A DNA stretch of 64,000 nucleotides from Pseudomonas putida (lineage in GTDB: Bacteria > Pseudomonadota > Gammaproteobacteria > Pseudomonadales > Pseudomonadaceae). The position numbers were made by a program, and so were the translations under genes. This document shows, piece after piece, positions 1-9,380 of the stretch (its first letter is position 1; every line of letters starts with the position of its first letter). The notes below the pieces were generated by a model. It worked only from the letters and a program-made list of their open reading frames with translations, was not told the origin of the DNA and did not search any database. Location of the stretch: NCBI RefSeq assembly GCF_028682395.1, contig NZ_JANHLC010000004.1, positions 310,001 to 374,000 on the forward strand, read 5' to 3'.

Positions 1-380
1 ATGGAGATGCGCTTGACGGTGTCGATGAAGGCTTGCGGGCTTTCGGAGTCGACTTCGATATCGAAAACATCGATACCGGCGAAACGCTTGAACAGCACGC
101 CCTTGCCTTCCATGACCGGCTTGGAAGCCAGCGGGCCGAGGTTACCCAGGCCGAGAATTGCGGTGCCATCGGAAATAACTGCTACCAGGTTGCCCTTGCC
201 GGTGTACTTGTAGGCCAGCTCAGGATCACGGGCGATTTCACGCACTGGTTCGGCTACACCGGGGCTGTAGGCCAGCGACAGGTCGCGGGCGGTAGCGGTG
301 GCTTTGGTGAGCTCGACACTCAGTTTCCCTGGACGAGGCTGGGAGTGATAATCGAGAGCGGCAGTTTTCAAATCAGACAT
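1..380 (-). CDS. maeB: NADP-dependent malic enzyme, N-terminal part (3' end outside window)
   Basis: Reading the minus strand from the ATG at 380-378 gives an open frame of 126 codons that runs off the window edge, so only the N-terminal malic domain is present. It begins [14 protein letters not shown] and contains the family signature [18 protein letters not shown], followed by [20 protein letters not shown] and [15 protein letters not shown], which line the malate and metal site. The family oxidatively decarboxylates malate to pyruvate with NADP reduction in the cytoplasm. Whether this copy carries the C-terminal phosphotransacetylase-like extension cannot be seen. A weak GGA lies 11 bases before the start. 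Confidence 0.93.
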   Translation of the reverse strand, partial: MSDLKTAALDYHSQPRPGKLSVELTKATATARDLSLAYSPGVAEPVREIARDPELAYKYTGKGNLVAVISDGTAILGLGNLGPLASKPVMEGKGVLFKRFAGIDVFDIEVDSESPQAFIDTVKRIS

Positions 381-558
381 GTGGGCATTCCGCTTTTTAC
401 TGTTGGACGACGGATCGCCGAGGATACTCGCCTCGCATAGTCCCCACAAGACTGCCCGGTCACCGGTGTCAAGGGCCCTACCCTACGACTTTCGCCCAAG
501 AGCCGCGGAACACAAGGCTTACAGTGTTCACAATCTTAACGAAAAATGTCTACAATTT

Positions 559-1380
559 TTAATCAGACAGCTGTTTGAACATGCCCGGATCCGTCAGGTT
601 CAGTAACCAACGTGCCTGACCCGCCTGCAAACCGCCACGACGCGAGCGATCGAGCACCCAGCCACGCACCTCGATCTGTTGCCCAGGCAGCTTCGACAAG
701 GCTGCGCTGTCGAAACGGCTGAGCAAATTGGGTGCAATACGCAGGACCAAGCCGCCCTCGACGTCGACCCACAGCCCACCGCCATTACGCTGTACCTGGG
801 CGACTCGACCGCTGACCAGGGCAAACCCTGACTGACGCAATTGGCTGGCGGACACCACCGGCGATTGGCGCCACACCCCCAATCGAGCCTGTCGCGCCCG
901 GTCTTCTGCCGCCTGCAGACAGTCGACCAGACTGACATTCGGCGCAATCGCCACCTGATAACCCAGGCCCTCAGCGAGCAGTTGCTCTTCAAGGTTGCGA
1001 TCATTGGCCCCATAGAGATGGGCCAGGGTCCGTCCATAGCGATCCCGGGGCTCTTGACCTAGCGCCACGCGCACCCGTCCGTCACTTTGCGCGACCAGGG
1101 CCTGCAGCCGTTGGCGCGCCGCCTCGGCATAGGGCTCACTCGTCCGGCCCTTGCGGCCGATCTCCGGAGCGTTGATGCCGATCAGCCGCACGCTGCGCCC
1201 GTCGTCCAGACGCACGGTGTCGCCATCCACCACCTGCCGCACCTGGGCGCTAGCCAGCCCCTGGGGCAATGGACATTGGGCCTGAGCGCCACCCAGCCAA
1301 ATCGCGGACACAAAAAAGGCGCCCGCGAGGGACGCCTTTTTCATCAGCCTGGACAAGCCTTGCAGACCGTCCAGTACCAT
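559..1380 (-). CDS. SNase-like (thermonuclease family) exported nuclease
   Basis: This 273-residue protein has a staphylococcal nuclease-like domain at about residues 40-180. Visible motifs are VDGDTVRLDDG, VRLIGINAPE and RDRYGRTLAHLYG, matching the Arg/Glu/Arg catalytic pattern of the fold. The C-terminal third (GRVAQVQRNGGGLWVDVEGG onward) looks like a second OB-type beta domain. An inner ATG at 1344 begins MKKASLAGAFFVSAIWLGGAQA, a good Sec signal peptide, and may be the true start. The ATG at 1380 has AAGG five bases upstream and lies 5 bases after the rpmE stop, so it may be used by translational coupling. A periplasmic or secreted nuclease is likely; the substrate is unknown. Confidence 0.85.
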   Translation of the reverse strand: MVLDGLQGLSRLMKKASLAGAFFVSAIWLGGAQAQCPLPQGLASAQVRQVVDGDTVRLDDGRSVRLIGINAPEIGRKGRTSEPYAEAARQRLQALVAQSDGRVRVALGQEPRDRYGRTLAHLYGANDRNLEEQLLAEGLGYQVAIAPNVSLVDCLQAAEDRARQARLGVWRQSPVVSASQLRQSGFALVSGRVAQVQRNGGGLWVDVEGGLVLRIAPNLLSRFDSAALSKLPGQQIEVRGWVLDRSRRGGLQAGQARWLLNLTDPGMFKQLSD

Positions 1381-1385
1381 CAGCC

Positions 1386-1607
1386 TTAGGCCTTTTTGGT
1401 AGCGCCGAAAGCACCGAAACGATCGGCGAACTTCTGAACGCGGCCGCCGGTATCCAGAGTTTTTTGCTTACCGGTGTAGAACGGGTGGCACTCGTTGCAC
1501 ACGTCCAGGCTCAGTGGCTTGGTCAGGGTGGAGCGAGTTTCGATCACGTTACCGCAGCTGCAGGTAGCGGTGATGGCTTCGTATACTGGATGGATATCGG
1601 CTTTCAT
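1386..1607 (-). CDS. rpmE: 50S ribosomal protein L31, zinc-binding (C+) form
   Basis: The 73-residue protein begins [20 protein letters not shown] and carries Cys16, Cys18, Cys37 and Cys40 (CSC and CNEC). This is the four-cysteine zinc site of the C+ form of L31, as opposed to the cysteine-free YkgM form used under zinc limitation. L31 bridges the 50S and 30S subunits. Length and C-terminal [14 protein letters not shown] fit the family. The ribosome binding site AGGAAG precedes the ATG. The nuclease gene starts 5 bases after the stop. Confidence 0.97.
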   Translation of the reverse strand: MKADIHPVYEAITATCSCGNVIETRSTLTKPLSLDVCNECHPFYTGKQKTLDTGGRVQKFADRFGAFGATKKA

Positions 1608-1677
1608 GGTGTCTTCCTCAGGCTAGCGTGCCGCCGCCCAACACTATTGTTGAACACCGCACGAAATTTGGCCGGGA

Positions 1678-1705
1678 ATAATACCAGACCGCAATAAGGA
1701 CGCAA
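1678..1705 (-). promoter_or_regulatory. putative sigma-70 promoter of rpmE
   Basis: On the minus strand TTGCGT (1705-1700) is followed after 16 bases by TATTAT (1683-1678), with transcription expected to start near 1671, about 65 bases before the rpmE ATG. The -10 box matches 5 of 6 bases and the -35 box only 3 of 6. The call rests on position and box similarity alone. The rest of the rpmE/priA gap (1608-1773) shows nothing clear for priA. Confidence 0.4.
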
Positions 1706-1773
1706 GCTGTCCCGCAGACCGACCGTCTGCTAGGCTCGCCCCTCTTTCCTACACTCCACCCGAGACCCCACGC

Positions 1774-3993
1774 GTGCCCGACGCCATCCTGCGCCTCGCC
1801 CTGCCCTCGCCGCTGCGCCGCCTGTTCGACTACCGGGCGCCTGCCGGCGTACCGCGCAGTGCGCTCCAGCCGGGCATGCGGGTGCGGGTGCCTTTTGGCC
1901 GCCGGGAGATGATCGGCATTTTGGTGGAAGTTACCGATCACAGCGAAGTCCCGGCAGACAAGCTACGCCCCGCCCTGGCACTGCTCGACACCCATGCGCC
2001 ACTGCCCGAATCGCTGTTCAAGCTATGCCTGTGGACCTCCCAGTACTATCAGCACAGCCTGGGCGACACCTTGAGCTGGGCCTTGCCGGTCCTGCTGCGC
2101 CAGGGCGAACCGGCCGAAGTCCGCCAGGAGCGCTTCTGGCAGATTGCCCCCGGCGCCCGCCTTGACGACCCGCGCATCGCCCGCGCACCGCGCCAGCGCG
2201 AAGCCTTGGCGACCCTGGCCCAGCACCCGCATGGTGTTGCCCATCAGCTCTTGAGCAAACTGATGCTGAGCAAGGACAGCCTCGACCTGCTGCTGGCCAA
2301 GGAACTGGTTCAGGTGCAGGTACGCCGGCACGCCCCGAGCGCACGCCATGAACACTGGCTGGCGCAGCCCGAGTTGCCGCTCAACCCGGAACAGCGTGCG
2401 GCATTCGAGGCCATCCGGGGCGATCTCGAGCATTTCCACGCCTTTCTCCTGGCCGGCGTAACGGGCAGCGGCAAGACCGAGGTCTATCTACAACTGATCC
2501 GCGAAACCCTGGAGGCCGGCAAGCAGGCACTGGTACTGATCCCTGAGATCAACCTCGGCCCTCAGACCCTGGCGCGCTTCGAGCAGCGTTTCAATGCGCG
2601 GATTGCCCTGCTGCACTCAGCGGTCAACGACCGTGAGCGACTCGACGCCTGGCTGGCCGCCCGCGACGGCGAGGCCGACATTATTATCGGCACCCGCTCG
2701 GCGCTGTTCACCCCGATGAAGAATCCGGGCCTGATCATCATCGACGAGGAGCACGACGGCTCCTATAAACAGCAAGAAGGCCTGCGCTATCACGCCCGCG
2801 ACCTCGCGCTGGTACGTGCTCGCCAGGAAAACATCCCCATTGTCCTGGGCTCGGCCACGCCGTCCCTGGAAAGCCTGCACAACGCCTACACCGGCCGCTA
2901 CGGTCTGCTGCGCCTGAACCAGCGCGCCGGCGGTGCCCAACAGCCACGTTTTCTGCGTCTGGATGTAAAAAGCCGGCCCCTGGACAGCGGCATCAGCGGC
3001 CCCATGCAACAAGCCATCGGCCAGACCCTGGCCGCCGGGCAGCAGGTCCTGGTGTTTCTCAACCGCCGCGGCTTTGCGCCGACCCTGCTGTGCCATGACT
3101 GCGGATGGATGTCGGAATGCAATCGTTGCGACGCGCGCATGACCGTGCACCAACGTTCCGGCGAGCTGCGCTGCCATCACTGCGGCCATGTCGAGCGCGT
3201 GCCCCGACACTGCCCGCAGTGCGCCAAGGTCGACCTGCGCCCGGTCGGCGCCGGCACCGAACGCGCCGAAGAGCGCCTGGGCATCCTGTTTCCTGACTAC
3301 CCGGTCTTGCGGGTCGATCGCGACAGCACCTCGCGCAAGGACGCCATGAATCAGTTGTTCGCCACGATCCAGAAAGGCCAGCCGTGCATCCTGGTCGGCA
3401 CCCAGATGCTCGCCAAGGGCCATCACTTCCCTCGCGTGACCCTGGTTTCGATCCTCGATGCCGATGGCGGGCTGTTTTCCGGAGATTTCCGCGCCAGCGA
3501 GCGGATGGCCCAGTTGATCGTCCAGGTCGCCGGGCGCGCCGGACGCGCCGAAGAGCCGGGCAAAGTGATCATCCAGACCCACCTGGCCGATCACCCGCTG
3601 CTGGTGCAATTGACCGAACAAGGCTACTTCGCCTTTGCCGAGCAAGCCCTGAGCGAACGCCGCGCCGCTGGCCTGCCACCCTTTGCCCACCTGGCCCTGC
3701 TCCGGGCCGAAGCGCACAAGCCGGGCCAGGCCGAAGCCTTTCTCGACGAGGCCTGCAGCGAAGCCGAGCGCCTGCTGGGCGAACATCACCTGGGCGGCAT
3801 CGAATTGCTCGGCCCCGTCCCGGCGCCCATGGAGCGGCGTGCCGGCCGCTATCGCGCCCAGTTGCTGCTCCAGGCCAATGCCCGCGCGCCGCTGCATCGA
3901 CTGCTCAGCCAGTGGCTGCTGGTGCTGGAACAGATGCCGAGTGGCCGACAGGTTCGCTGGTCGCTGGATGTCGACCCCGTCGACCTGTATTGA
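1774..3993 (+). CDS. priA: primosomal replication restart helicase PriA
   Basis: The 739-residue product starts at a GTG (MPDAILRLALPSPLRRLFDY). It has the N-terminal DNA-binding part, Walker A GVTGSGKTE at about residue 230, Walker B box IIIDEEH at about residue 322, and an eight-cysteine zinc region at about 440-485 (CHDC, CNRC, CHHC, CPQC). The helicase C-terminal motif VAGRAGRAEEPG follows. PriA reloads the replicative helicase at abandoned forks. Length is normal for the family. It is transcribed divergently from rpmE. Confidence 0.97.
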   Translation: MPDAILRLALPSPLRRLFDYRAPAGVPRSALQPGMRVRVPFGRREMIGILVEVTDHSEVPADKLRPALALLDTHAPLPESLFKLCLWTSQYYQHSLGDTLSWALPVLLRQGEPAEVRQERFWQIAPGARLDDPRIARAPRQREALATLAQHPHGVAHQLLSKLMLSKDSLDLLLAKELVQVQVRRHAPSARHEHWLAQPELPLNPEQRAAFEAIRGDLEHFHAFLLAGVTGSGKTEVYLQLIRETLEAGKQALVLIPEINLGPQTLARFEQRFNARIALLHSAVNDRERLDAWLAARDGEADIIIGTRSALFTPMKNPGLIIIDEEHDGSYKQQEGLRYHARDLALVRARQENIPIVLGSATPSLESLHNAYTGRYGLLRLNQRAGGAQQPRFLRLDVKSRPLDSGISGPMQQAIGQTLAAGQQVLVFLNRRGFAPTLLCHDCGWMSECNRCDARMTVHQRSGELRCHHCGHVERVPRHCPQCAKVDLRPVGAGTERAEERLGILFPDYPVLRVDRDSTSRKDAMNQLFATIQKGQPCILVGTQMLAKGHHFPRVTLVSILDADGGLFSGDFRASERMAQLIVQVAGRAGRAEEPGKVIIQTHLADHPLLVQLTEQGYFAFAEQALSERRAAGLPPFAHLALLRAEAHKPGQAEAFLDEACSEAERLLGEHHLGGIELLGPVPAPMERRAGRYRAQLLLQANARAPLHRLLSQWLLVLEQMPSGRQVRWSLDVDPVDLY

Positions 3994-4122
3994 CACCACG
4001 GGCGACTACAATGGGCCACAAGTCCGTAAGCGGTTGGCAAGCCCGCCCCGGCAACGGATAATGCCCAGTTTTTCCACCTGCGCATCGAAGCGCCGCCGCG
4101 CTTGCGGTCGAAAGAGAAGACC

Positions 4123-5859
4123 ATGAAAGACACCATTCGCCAGTTGATCCAGCAAGCCCTCACCCAACTCGTCAGCGACGGTGTGTTGCCTGAAGGGCTG
4201 ACGCCGGCGATCCAGGTGGAGAACGCCCGGGACAAAACCCACGGCGATTTCGCCAGCAATATCGCGATGATGCTGGCCAAGCCGGCTGGCATGAAGCCGC
4301 GCGACCTGGCCGAGAAAATCATCGCCGCCCTGCCGGCCGACGAACAGATCAGCAAGACCGAGATCGCCGGCCCCGGCTTCCTCAATTTTTTCCAGAACAC
4401 CCAGGCCCTGGCCGCGCGTCTTGACGCCGCCCTGGCCGACCCGCAGATTGGCGTGCGCAAGAACGGCCCGGCCCAGCGCGTGGCCGTCGACCTGTCGGCC
4501 CCGAACCTGGCCAAGGAAATGCACGTGGGTCACCTGCGTTCAACCATCATTGGCGATGGCGTTTCGCGGGTGCTGGAGTTCCTCGGCGACACCGTGATCC
4601 GTCAGAACCACGTCGGCGACTGGGGTACCCAGTTCGGCATGCTGCTGGCCTACCTGCAAGAGAAGCCAACCGTCAGCGATGAGCTGTCCGACCTGGAAAA
4701 CTTCTACCGCGCCGCCAAGAAGCGTTTCGACGAGTCCGAAGAGTTCGCCGACCGTGCCCGCGGCCTGGTGGTCAAGCTGCAGGCCGGTGACCCTGAATGC
4801 CTGGCCCTGTGGACCCGGTTCAAGGACATCTCGCTGTCCCACTGCCAGAAGATCTACGAGCAGTTGAACGTCAAGCTGACGCCCGCTGACGTCATGGGCG
4901 AAAGCGCCTACAACGACGACCTGGCCCAGGTGGTCAGCGACCTGAAGGCCAAGGGCCTGCTGGTCGAGAGCAATGGCGCCCAGTGTGTGTTCCTCGAAGA
5001 ATTCAAGACTGCCGAAGGCACGCCGCTGCCGGTCATCGTGCAAAAGGCCGATGGCGGCTATCTGTACGCCACCAGCGACCTGGCCGCCGTGCGTTATCGC
5101 AGCAATGTGCTCAAGGCCGATCGCGCCCTGTACTTCGTCGACCAACGCCAGGCCCTCCACTTCCAGCAGGTATTTGAAGTGGCTCGCCGTGCCGGTTTCG
5201 TGACCAATGGCATGCAGATGGAACACATGGGCTTCGGCACCATGAACGGCGCCGATGGCCGCCCGTTCAAAACGCGTGATGGCGGCACCGTGAAACTGGT
5301 GGACCTGCTGAACGAAGCCGAAGAGCGCGCCTACAACCTGGTGAAGGAAAAAAACCCGCAACTGCCAGAAGACGAACTGCGGCGCATTGCCCGCGTCGTC
5401 GGCATTGGCGCGGTGAAGTACGCCGATCTGTCCAAGCACCGCACCAGCGACTACAGCTTCAACTTCGAGCAGATGCTGAACTTCGAAGGCAACACCGCGC
5501 CCTACTTGCTCTACGCCTACACCCGCGTGGCCGGGGTGTTCCGCAAACTGGGCAAGGACTTCAGTGAAGTCGAGGGCCAGATCGTACTCCAGGCGCCCCA
5601 GGAGCAGGAGCTGGCCGCCAAACTGGCGCAGTTCGGCGAAGTGCTGAACAGCGTTGGTGAGAAAGGCACGCCGCATACGTTGTGCGCTTACCTATATGAC
5701 GTGGCCGGCCTGTTCTCCAGTTTCTACGAGAACTGCCCGATCCTGGGCGCCGAAGATCCGGCACAGCAACAAAGCCGCCTGCGCCTCGCTGCGCTGACCG
5801 GCCGCACGCTCAAGCAGGGCCTGGAACTGCTGGGCCTGGAAACCCTGGAGCGCATGTAA
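4123..5859 (+). CDS. argS: arginyl-tRNA synthetase
   Basis: The 578-residue class I synthetase charges tRNA-Arg. The ATG at 4123 ([13 protein letters not shown]) was chosen because AGAGAAG lies just upstream and the length matches the family; a longer frame opens at a TTG at 4102. The HIGH-type motif appears as HVGH within [15 protein letters not shown] near residue 135. The KMSK loop is degenerate (FKTRDGG), as is usual for ArgRS. The C-terminal anticodon-binding DALR-type region ends LETLERM. The SPOR-domain gene follows after one base, suggesting a two-gene operon. Confidence 0.97.
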   Translation: MKDTIRQLIQQALTQLVSDGVLPEGLTPAIQVENARDKTHGDFASNIAMMLAKPAGMKPRDLAEKIIAALPADEQISKTEIAGPGFLNFFQNTQALAARLDAALADPQIGVRKNGPAQRVAVDLSAPNLAKEMHVGHLRSTIIGDGVSRVLEFLGDTVIRQNHVGDWGTQFGMLLAYLQEKPTVSDELSDLENFYRAAKKRFDESEEFADRARGLVVKLQAGDPECLALWTRFKDISLSHCQKIYEQLNVKLTPADVMGESAYNDDLAQVVSDLKAKGLLVESNGAQCVFLEEFKTAEGTPLPVIVQKADGGYLYATSDLAAVRYRSNVLKADRALYFVDQRQALHFQQVFEVARRAGFVTNGMQMEHMGFGTMNGADGRPFKTRDGGTVKLVDLLNEAEERAYNLVKEKNPQLPEDELRRIARVVGIGAVKYADLSKHRTSDYSFNFEQMLNFEGNTAPYLLYAYTRVAGVFRKLGKDFSEVEGQIVLQAPQEQELAAKLAQFGEVLNSVGEKGTPHTLCAYLYDVAGLFSSFYENCPILGAEDPAQQQSRLRLAALTGRTLKQGLELLGLETLERM

Positions 5860-5860
5860 G

Positions 5861-6559
5861 TTGGCTGCCAAGAAAAAACCCGCACCCAAGCGCGGCGCCA
5901 GTCGCTACCAGGCCCCGGCCAAGCAACCGATCCCGGGCTGGCTGTGGCTGGTCATCGGCCTGACGGTCGGGGCCTTTATCGTGTTCTTGATGAAGCTTGA
6001 GCCCGGCAAGGGCGATGACGTCAAGCGGGTCAAGCAGGAGCAACAGAAGGCCAGCAAGATCGCCGAAGCAAACAAGACACCACCCAGCCCTACCCAGCCG
6101 GTCAAGCCCAAGTACGACTTCTACACCCTGCTGCCCGAATCAGAAGTCATCGTGCCGCCCGAGGCCGTGCCGGAGAAAACCCTGCCGACCCCGCAAACCG
6201 CGCCGGTTGCTCCGGTAACGCCGGCCGAAGCCGCGAAGATCGACACCGCGCGCGCGCAGGCGGCGCTCAGCGGCATCACCCCGCCACCGCCCCCTCCGGT
6301 GGTCAAGCCGGCGGCCGTAACCCAGTTTTTCCTACAGGCTGGCTCGTTCCGCAAGGAAGCTGACGCCGACAAGGTCCGGGCGCAGATCATCCTGCTGGGC
6401 CAGGCGGTTTCGGTTGAGTCCGGCACCGTACGCGACGAAACCTGGTACCGGGTTCTGGTAGGACCGTTCAGCAACCGTGAACAGCTCACCAGCGCGCAGA
6501 AACAGCTGGCGGGCAGCGGTTTCAGCAATCTATTGCTGCAACAACGCCAAAGCCGTTGA
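5861..6559 (+). CDS. SPOR-domain inner membrane protein, FtsN-like
   Basis: The 232-residue protein starts at a TTG one base after the argS stop (MAAKKKPAPKRGASRYQAP). It has a short basic cytoplasmic tail, one membrane segment at about residues 26-46 (WLWLVIGLTVGAFIVFLMK), a Pro/Lys-rich periplasmic linker and a C-terminal SPOR domain at about 152-228 (FFLQAGSFRKEADADKVRAQ, TWYRVLVGPFSNREQ). SPOR domains bind denuded septal peptidoglycan, so a cell-division role is likely. The architecture is that of FtsN. Proof that this is the essential FtsN rather than another SPOR protein is lacking. Confidence 0.9.
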   Translation: MAAKKKPAPKRGASRYQAPAKQPIPGWLWLVIGLTVGAFIVFLMKLEPGKGDDVKRVKQEQQKASKIAEANKTPPSPTQPVKPKYDFYTLLPESEVIVPPEAVPEKTLPTPQTAPVAPVTPAEAAKIDTARAQAALSGITPPPPPPVVKPAAVTQFFLQAGSFRKEADADKVRAQIILLGQAVSVESGTVRDETWYRVLVGPFSNREQLTSAQKQLAGSGFSNLLLQQRQSR

Positions 6560-6571
6560 TGCGAGGCCGAT

Positions 6572-6590
6572 GCGCCCGGGAAACGGGCGC
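6572..6590 (+). terminator. GC hairpin after the argS/SPOR operon
   Basis: GCGCCCG (6572-6578) pairs perfectly with CGGGCGC (6584-6590) across GGAAA, 12 bases after the SPOR gene stop. There is no clear T run, so it may be a weak or processing-type terminator. Confidence 0.4.
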
Positions 6591-6684
6591 GTCGGGTATG
6601 GCGCTATCGCGCTGATCTTCGCAATTTTTCCCACAGATAATCTCTACACTTCCCGACACCACTCGTCCCACATTTCCTGGCAAG

Positions 6685-6712
6685 GTTGAAAAACCTTCCT
6701 GCACCCCCATAT
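6685..6712 (+). promoter_or_regulatory. sigma-32 (RpoH) heat-shock promoter of hslVU
   Basis: GTTGAAA (6685-6691), a 13-base spacer and CCCCATAT (6705-6712) match the RpoH consensus CTTGAAA-N(11-16)-CCCCATNT at all but one position. The start of transcription would be near 6719, about 40 bases before the hslV TTG. The -35 box lies inside a small perfect hairpin, AAGGTT-GAAA-AACCTT (6682-6697). Confidence 0.8.
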
Positions 6713-6757
6713 GAGTCTGCATCAGGCATTTTCGCCCCGCTGCGTGGAGACTTACCC

Positions 6758-7288
6758 TTGACCACCATCGTTTCAGTTCGCCGCCACGGCAAAGTCGTCA
6801 TGGGTGGCGACGGCCAGGTTTCCCTGGGCAACACCGTTATGAAAGGCAACGCGAAAAAAGTCCGGCGCCTCTACCACGGCCAGGTGATCGCCGGTTTCGC
6901 CGGTGCTACCGCCGACGCCTTTACCCTGTTCGAGCGTTTTGAAGCCCAGCTGGAAAAACACCAGGGGCATCTGGTCCGCGCGGCCGTTGAGCTGGCCAAG
7001 GAATGGCGTACCGACCGTTCCCTGAGCCGCCTGGAAGCCATGCTGGCCGTGGCCAACAAGGACGCTTCGCTGATCATCACCGGCAACGGTGACGTGGTCG
7101 AACCCGAAGACGGCCTGATTGCCATGGGTTCCGGCGGCGCCTTCGCCCAGGCAGCCGCACGCGCCCTGCTGATGAAAACCGACCTGTCGGCTCGGGAAAT
7201 CGCGGAAACCGCGCTGGGCATTGCCGGCGACATTTGTGTATTCACCAACCACAACGTCACTATCGAGGAGCAGGACCTCGCGGAGTAA
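6758..7288 (+). CDS. hslV: ATP-dependent protease HslVU, peptidase subunit HslV
   Basis: The 176-residue threonine peptidase starts at TTG 6758 ([19 protein letters not shown]), 7 bases after GTGGAGA. Removal of Met exposes the catalytic N-terminal Thr, which fixes this start over the upstream in-frame ATG at 6686. [20 protein letters not shown] and [14 protein letters not shown] are standard for the family. HslV forms a proteasome-like double hexamer that works with HslU. hslU follows after 57 bases, and the sigma-32 promoter upstream fits a heat-shock operon. Confidence 0.97.
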   Translation: MTTIVSVRRHGKVVMGGDGQVSLGNTVMKGNAKKVRRLYHGQVIAGFAGATADAFTLFERFEAQLEKHQGHLVRAAVELAKEWRTDRSLSRLEAMLAVANKDASLIITGNGDVVEPEDGLIAMGSGGAFAQAAARALLMKTDLSAREIAETALGIAGDICVFTNHNVTIEEQDLAE

Positions 7289-7345
7289 GCCACGCGCACG
7301 CCCATGGCACGCGCTGCTACTGACCGCTTGAGGACCGCACATATT

Positions 7346-8683
7346 ATGTCCATGACACCCCGTGAAATTGTCCACGAACTGAACCGCCACATCATCGGCC
7401 AGGACGACGCCAAGCGCGCCGTCGCCATTGCCCTGCGCAACCGCTGGCGGCGCATGCAGCTCCCCGAGGAGCTGCGTGTTGAAGTGACGCCAAAGAACAT
7501 CCTGATGATCGGCCCGACCGGTGTCGGCAAAACCGAAATCGCCCGCCGCCTGGCCAAGCTGGCCAACGCGCCATTTATCAAGGTCGAAGCCACTAAGTTC
7601 ACCGAGGTCGGCTATGTCGGCCGCGACGTCGAGTCGATCATTCGCGACCTGGCGGATGCCGCGATCAAGCTGTTGCGCGAGCAGGAGATGGTCAAGGTGC
7701 GCCACCGCGCCGAAGACGCCGCCGAAGAGCGCATCCTTGACGCCCTGCTGCCACCGGCCCGCGCCGGCTTCAACGACGACCCGGTGCCGAGCAGCGACTC
7801 CAACACCCGCCAACTGTTCCGCAAGCGCCTGCGTGAAGGCCAGTTGGACGACAAGGAAATCGAGATCGAAGTGGCCGAGGTCGTGGGCGTCGATATCTCC
7901 GCGCCGCCCGGCATGGAAGAGATGACCAACCAGCTGCAGAACCTCTTCGCCAACATGGGCAAGGGCAAGCGCAAGAGCCGCAAGCTCAAGGTCAAGGAAG
8001 CGCTCAAGCTGGTGCGCGACGAAGAAGCCGGACGCCTGGTCAATGAAGAAGAGTTGAAGGCCAAGGCCCTCGAAGCAGTCGAGCAGCACGGCATCGTGTT
8101 TATCGACGAGATCGACAAGGTGGCCAAGCGCGGCAATGTCGGAGGCGCCGATGTATCCCGCGAAGGTGTACAGCGCGACCTGCTGCCACTGATCGAAGGC
8201 TGCACCGTCAACACCAAGCTGGGCATGGTCAAGACCGACCACATTCTGTTTATCGCTTCCGGCGCGTTCCACCTGAGCAAGCCGAGCGACCTGGTGCCCG
8301 AGCTGCAAGGTCGGCTGCCGATCCGCGTCGAACTCAAGGCCCTGAGCCCGGAAGACTTCGAGCGTATCCTCAGCGAACCGCACGCTTCGCTGACCGAGCA
8401 GTATCGCGAGTTGCTCAAGACTGAAGGCCTGGCCATCGAGTTCCTGCCCGACGGTATCAAGCGCCTGGCGGAGATCGCCTGGCAGGTCAACGAGAAGACC
8501 GAGAACATCGGTGCCCGTCGCCTGCACACCCTGCTCGAGCGCCTGCTCGAAGAGGTGTCGTTCAGTGCCGGTGACCTGGCCAGCGCCCACAGCGCGGAGC
8601 CGATTCGCATCGACGCCGAATACGTCAACAGCCACCTGGGCGAATTGGCGCAGAACGAAGACCTGTCCCGTTATATCCTCTAG
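7346..8683 (+). CDS. hslU: ATP-dependent protease HslVU, ATPase subunit HslU
   Basis: The 445-residue AAA+ unfoldase begins [19 protein letters not shown] at ATG 7346, with GAGGA 11 bases upstream. Walker A is GPTGVGKTE (about residue 57), Walker B is IVFIDEIDK (about residue 250), and the intermediate I-domain lies between them. Sensor 2 falls near [12 protein letters not shown]. The C-terminus SRYIL is the tail that inserts into HslV. HslU feeds unfolded substrates to HslV. The two genes form an operon. Confidence 0.98.
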   Translation: MSMTPREIVHELNRHIIGQDDAKRAVAIALRNRWRRMQLPEELRVEVTPKNILMIGPTGVGKTEIARRLAKLANAPFIKVEATKFTEVGYVGRDVESIIRDLADAAIKLLREQEMVKVRHRAEDAAEERILDALLPPARAGFNDDPVPSSDSNTRQLFRKRLREGQLDDKEIEIEVAEVVGVDISAPPGMEEMTNQLQNLFANMGKGKRKSRKLKVKEALKLVRDEEAGRLVNEEELKAKALEAVEQHGIVFIDEIDKVAKRGNVGGADVSREGVQRDLLPLIEGCTVNTKLGMVKTDHILFIASGAFHLSKPSDLVPELQGRLPIRVELKALSPEDFERILSEPHASLTEQYRELLKTEGLAIEFLPDGIKRLAEIAWQVNEKTENIGARRLHTLLERLLEEVSFSAGDLASAHSAEPIRIDAEYVNSHLGELAQNEDLSRYIL

Positions 8684-8701
8684 ACCACATTCTCTACTTG
8701 G

Positions 8702-8721
8702 CGGGGCCGTTCGCGGCCCCG
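8702..8721 (+). terminator. UUCG-capped GC hairpin between hslU and the DUF971 gene
   Basis: CGGGGCCG (8702-8709) and CGGCCCCG (8714-8721) are perfect 8-base arms closed by TTCG, an extra-stable tetraloop. It starts 18 bases after the hslU stop and ends 7 bases before the next ATG. There is no T run. It could protect the hslVU message or limit read-through into the DUF971 gene. Confidence 0.5.
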
Positions 8722-8728
8722 AACCGCT

Positions 8729-9112
8729 ATGACCACAACCCGCATGCCCACCGCCATCGAGCTGCACAAAGCCTCGAAGACCCTGACCCTCAAGTACGGC
8801 CCGGACGAGGTCTACCATCTACCTGCGGAATTTCTACGGGTGCACTCGCCTTCAGCCGAGGTCCAAGGCCATGGCAACCCCATCCTGCAATTCGGCAAGC
8901 TGAACGTCGGCCTGGACCGGATCGAACCGGCTGGCCAGTACGCACTGAAACTGACCTTCGACGACGGTCATGACAGTGGATTGTTCACCTGGGACTACCT
9001 CTACCAACTGGCGCAACGCCAGGATGCGCTATGGGCCGATTACCTGGCTGAACTGCGCAATGCCGGAAAATCCCGCGACCCGAGCGAGTCCGTCGTCAGG
9101 CTGATGCTCTAG
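8729..9112 (+). CDS. DUF971 domain protein (GBBH-like N-terminal domain)
   Basis: The 127-residue protein (MTTTRMPTAIELHKASKTLT) has the beta-rich DUF971 fold, also found at the N-terminus of gamma-butyrobetaine hydroxylases: YGPDEVYHLPAEFLRVHSPSAEVQG, VGLDRIEPAGQYALKLTFDDG and SGLFTWDYLYQLAQ. Stand-alone members occur in many proteobacteria next to hslVU, and their function is not established. No Shine-Dalgarno sequence is visible before the ATG at 8729 or the inner ATG at 8744, and a strong hairpin ends 7 bases upstream. Confidence 0.85.
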   Translation: MTTTRMPTAIELHKASKTLTLKYGPDEVYHLPAEFLRVHSPSAEVQGHGNPILQFGKLNVGLDRIEPAGQYALKLTFDDGHDSGLFTWDYLYQLAQRQDALWADYLAELRNAGKSRDPSESVVRLML

Positions 9113-9229
9113 CCTGCGGCTCTCGCTGTTTAGAGCGCATTTTCTAATTCTATTTGCTTGAATGCCTTGCGCAGCGGCCACTGGAGGGCTCGCTTGCGGT
9201 TTCGTACAAAGTCGGGTAACCAATACAAA

Positions 9230-9245
9230 TGGCAAGCTCCCTGCA
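9230..9245 (+). promoter_or_regulatory. sigma-54 (RpoN) -24/-12 promoter for phaC1
   Basis: TGGCAAGCTCCCTGCA matches the RpoN consensus TGGCACG-N4-TTGCW at 10 of 12 defined positions, with the invariant GG and GC exactly ten bases apart. Transcription would start near 9257. RpoN-linked control of PHA synthesis is known in some pseudomonads; use of this site here is inferred. Confidence 0.6.
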
Positions 9246-9380
9246 TTGATCGCGGGGTCTGGTTTGGTTGCGGGCGAAGTATGAGTAGGTAGGCTGTCTC
9301 AGGCACAGAATTACCGGCAATACTCGACGACGTTTCACCAGACCAGGGTACACAGGGTTGGTTATCACTGGTCACCCGAG

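Noticed and set aside
3993-4010. TTGACA followed by TACAAT near the priA stop as an argS promoter
   Set aside because: The boxes are only 11 bases apart, far too close for a sigma-70 promoter.
6773-8818. 681-codon open frame antisense to hslV and hslU
   Set aside because: It is a shadow of two strongly conserved genes in high-GC DNA; the composition is low-complexity and Gly/Gln/Val-rich, there is no start signal and no family resemblance.
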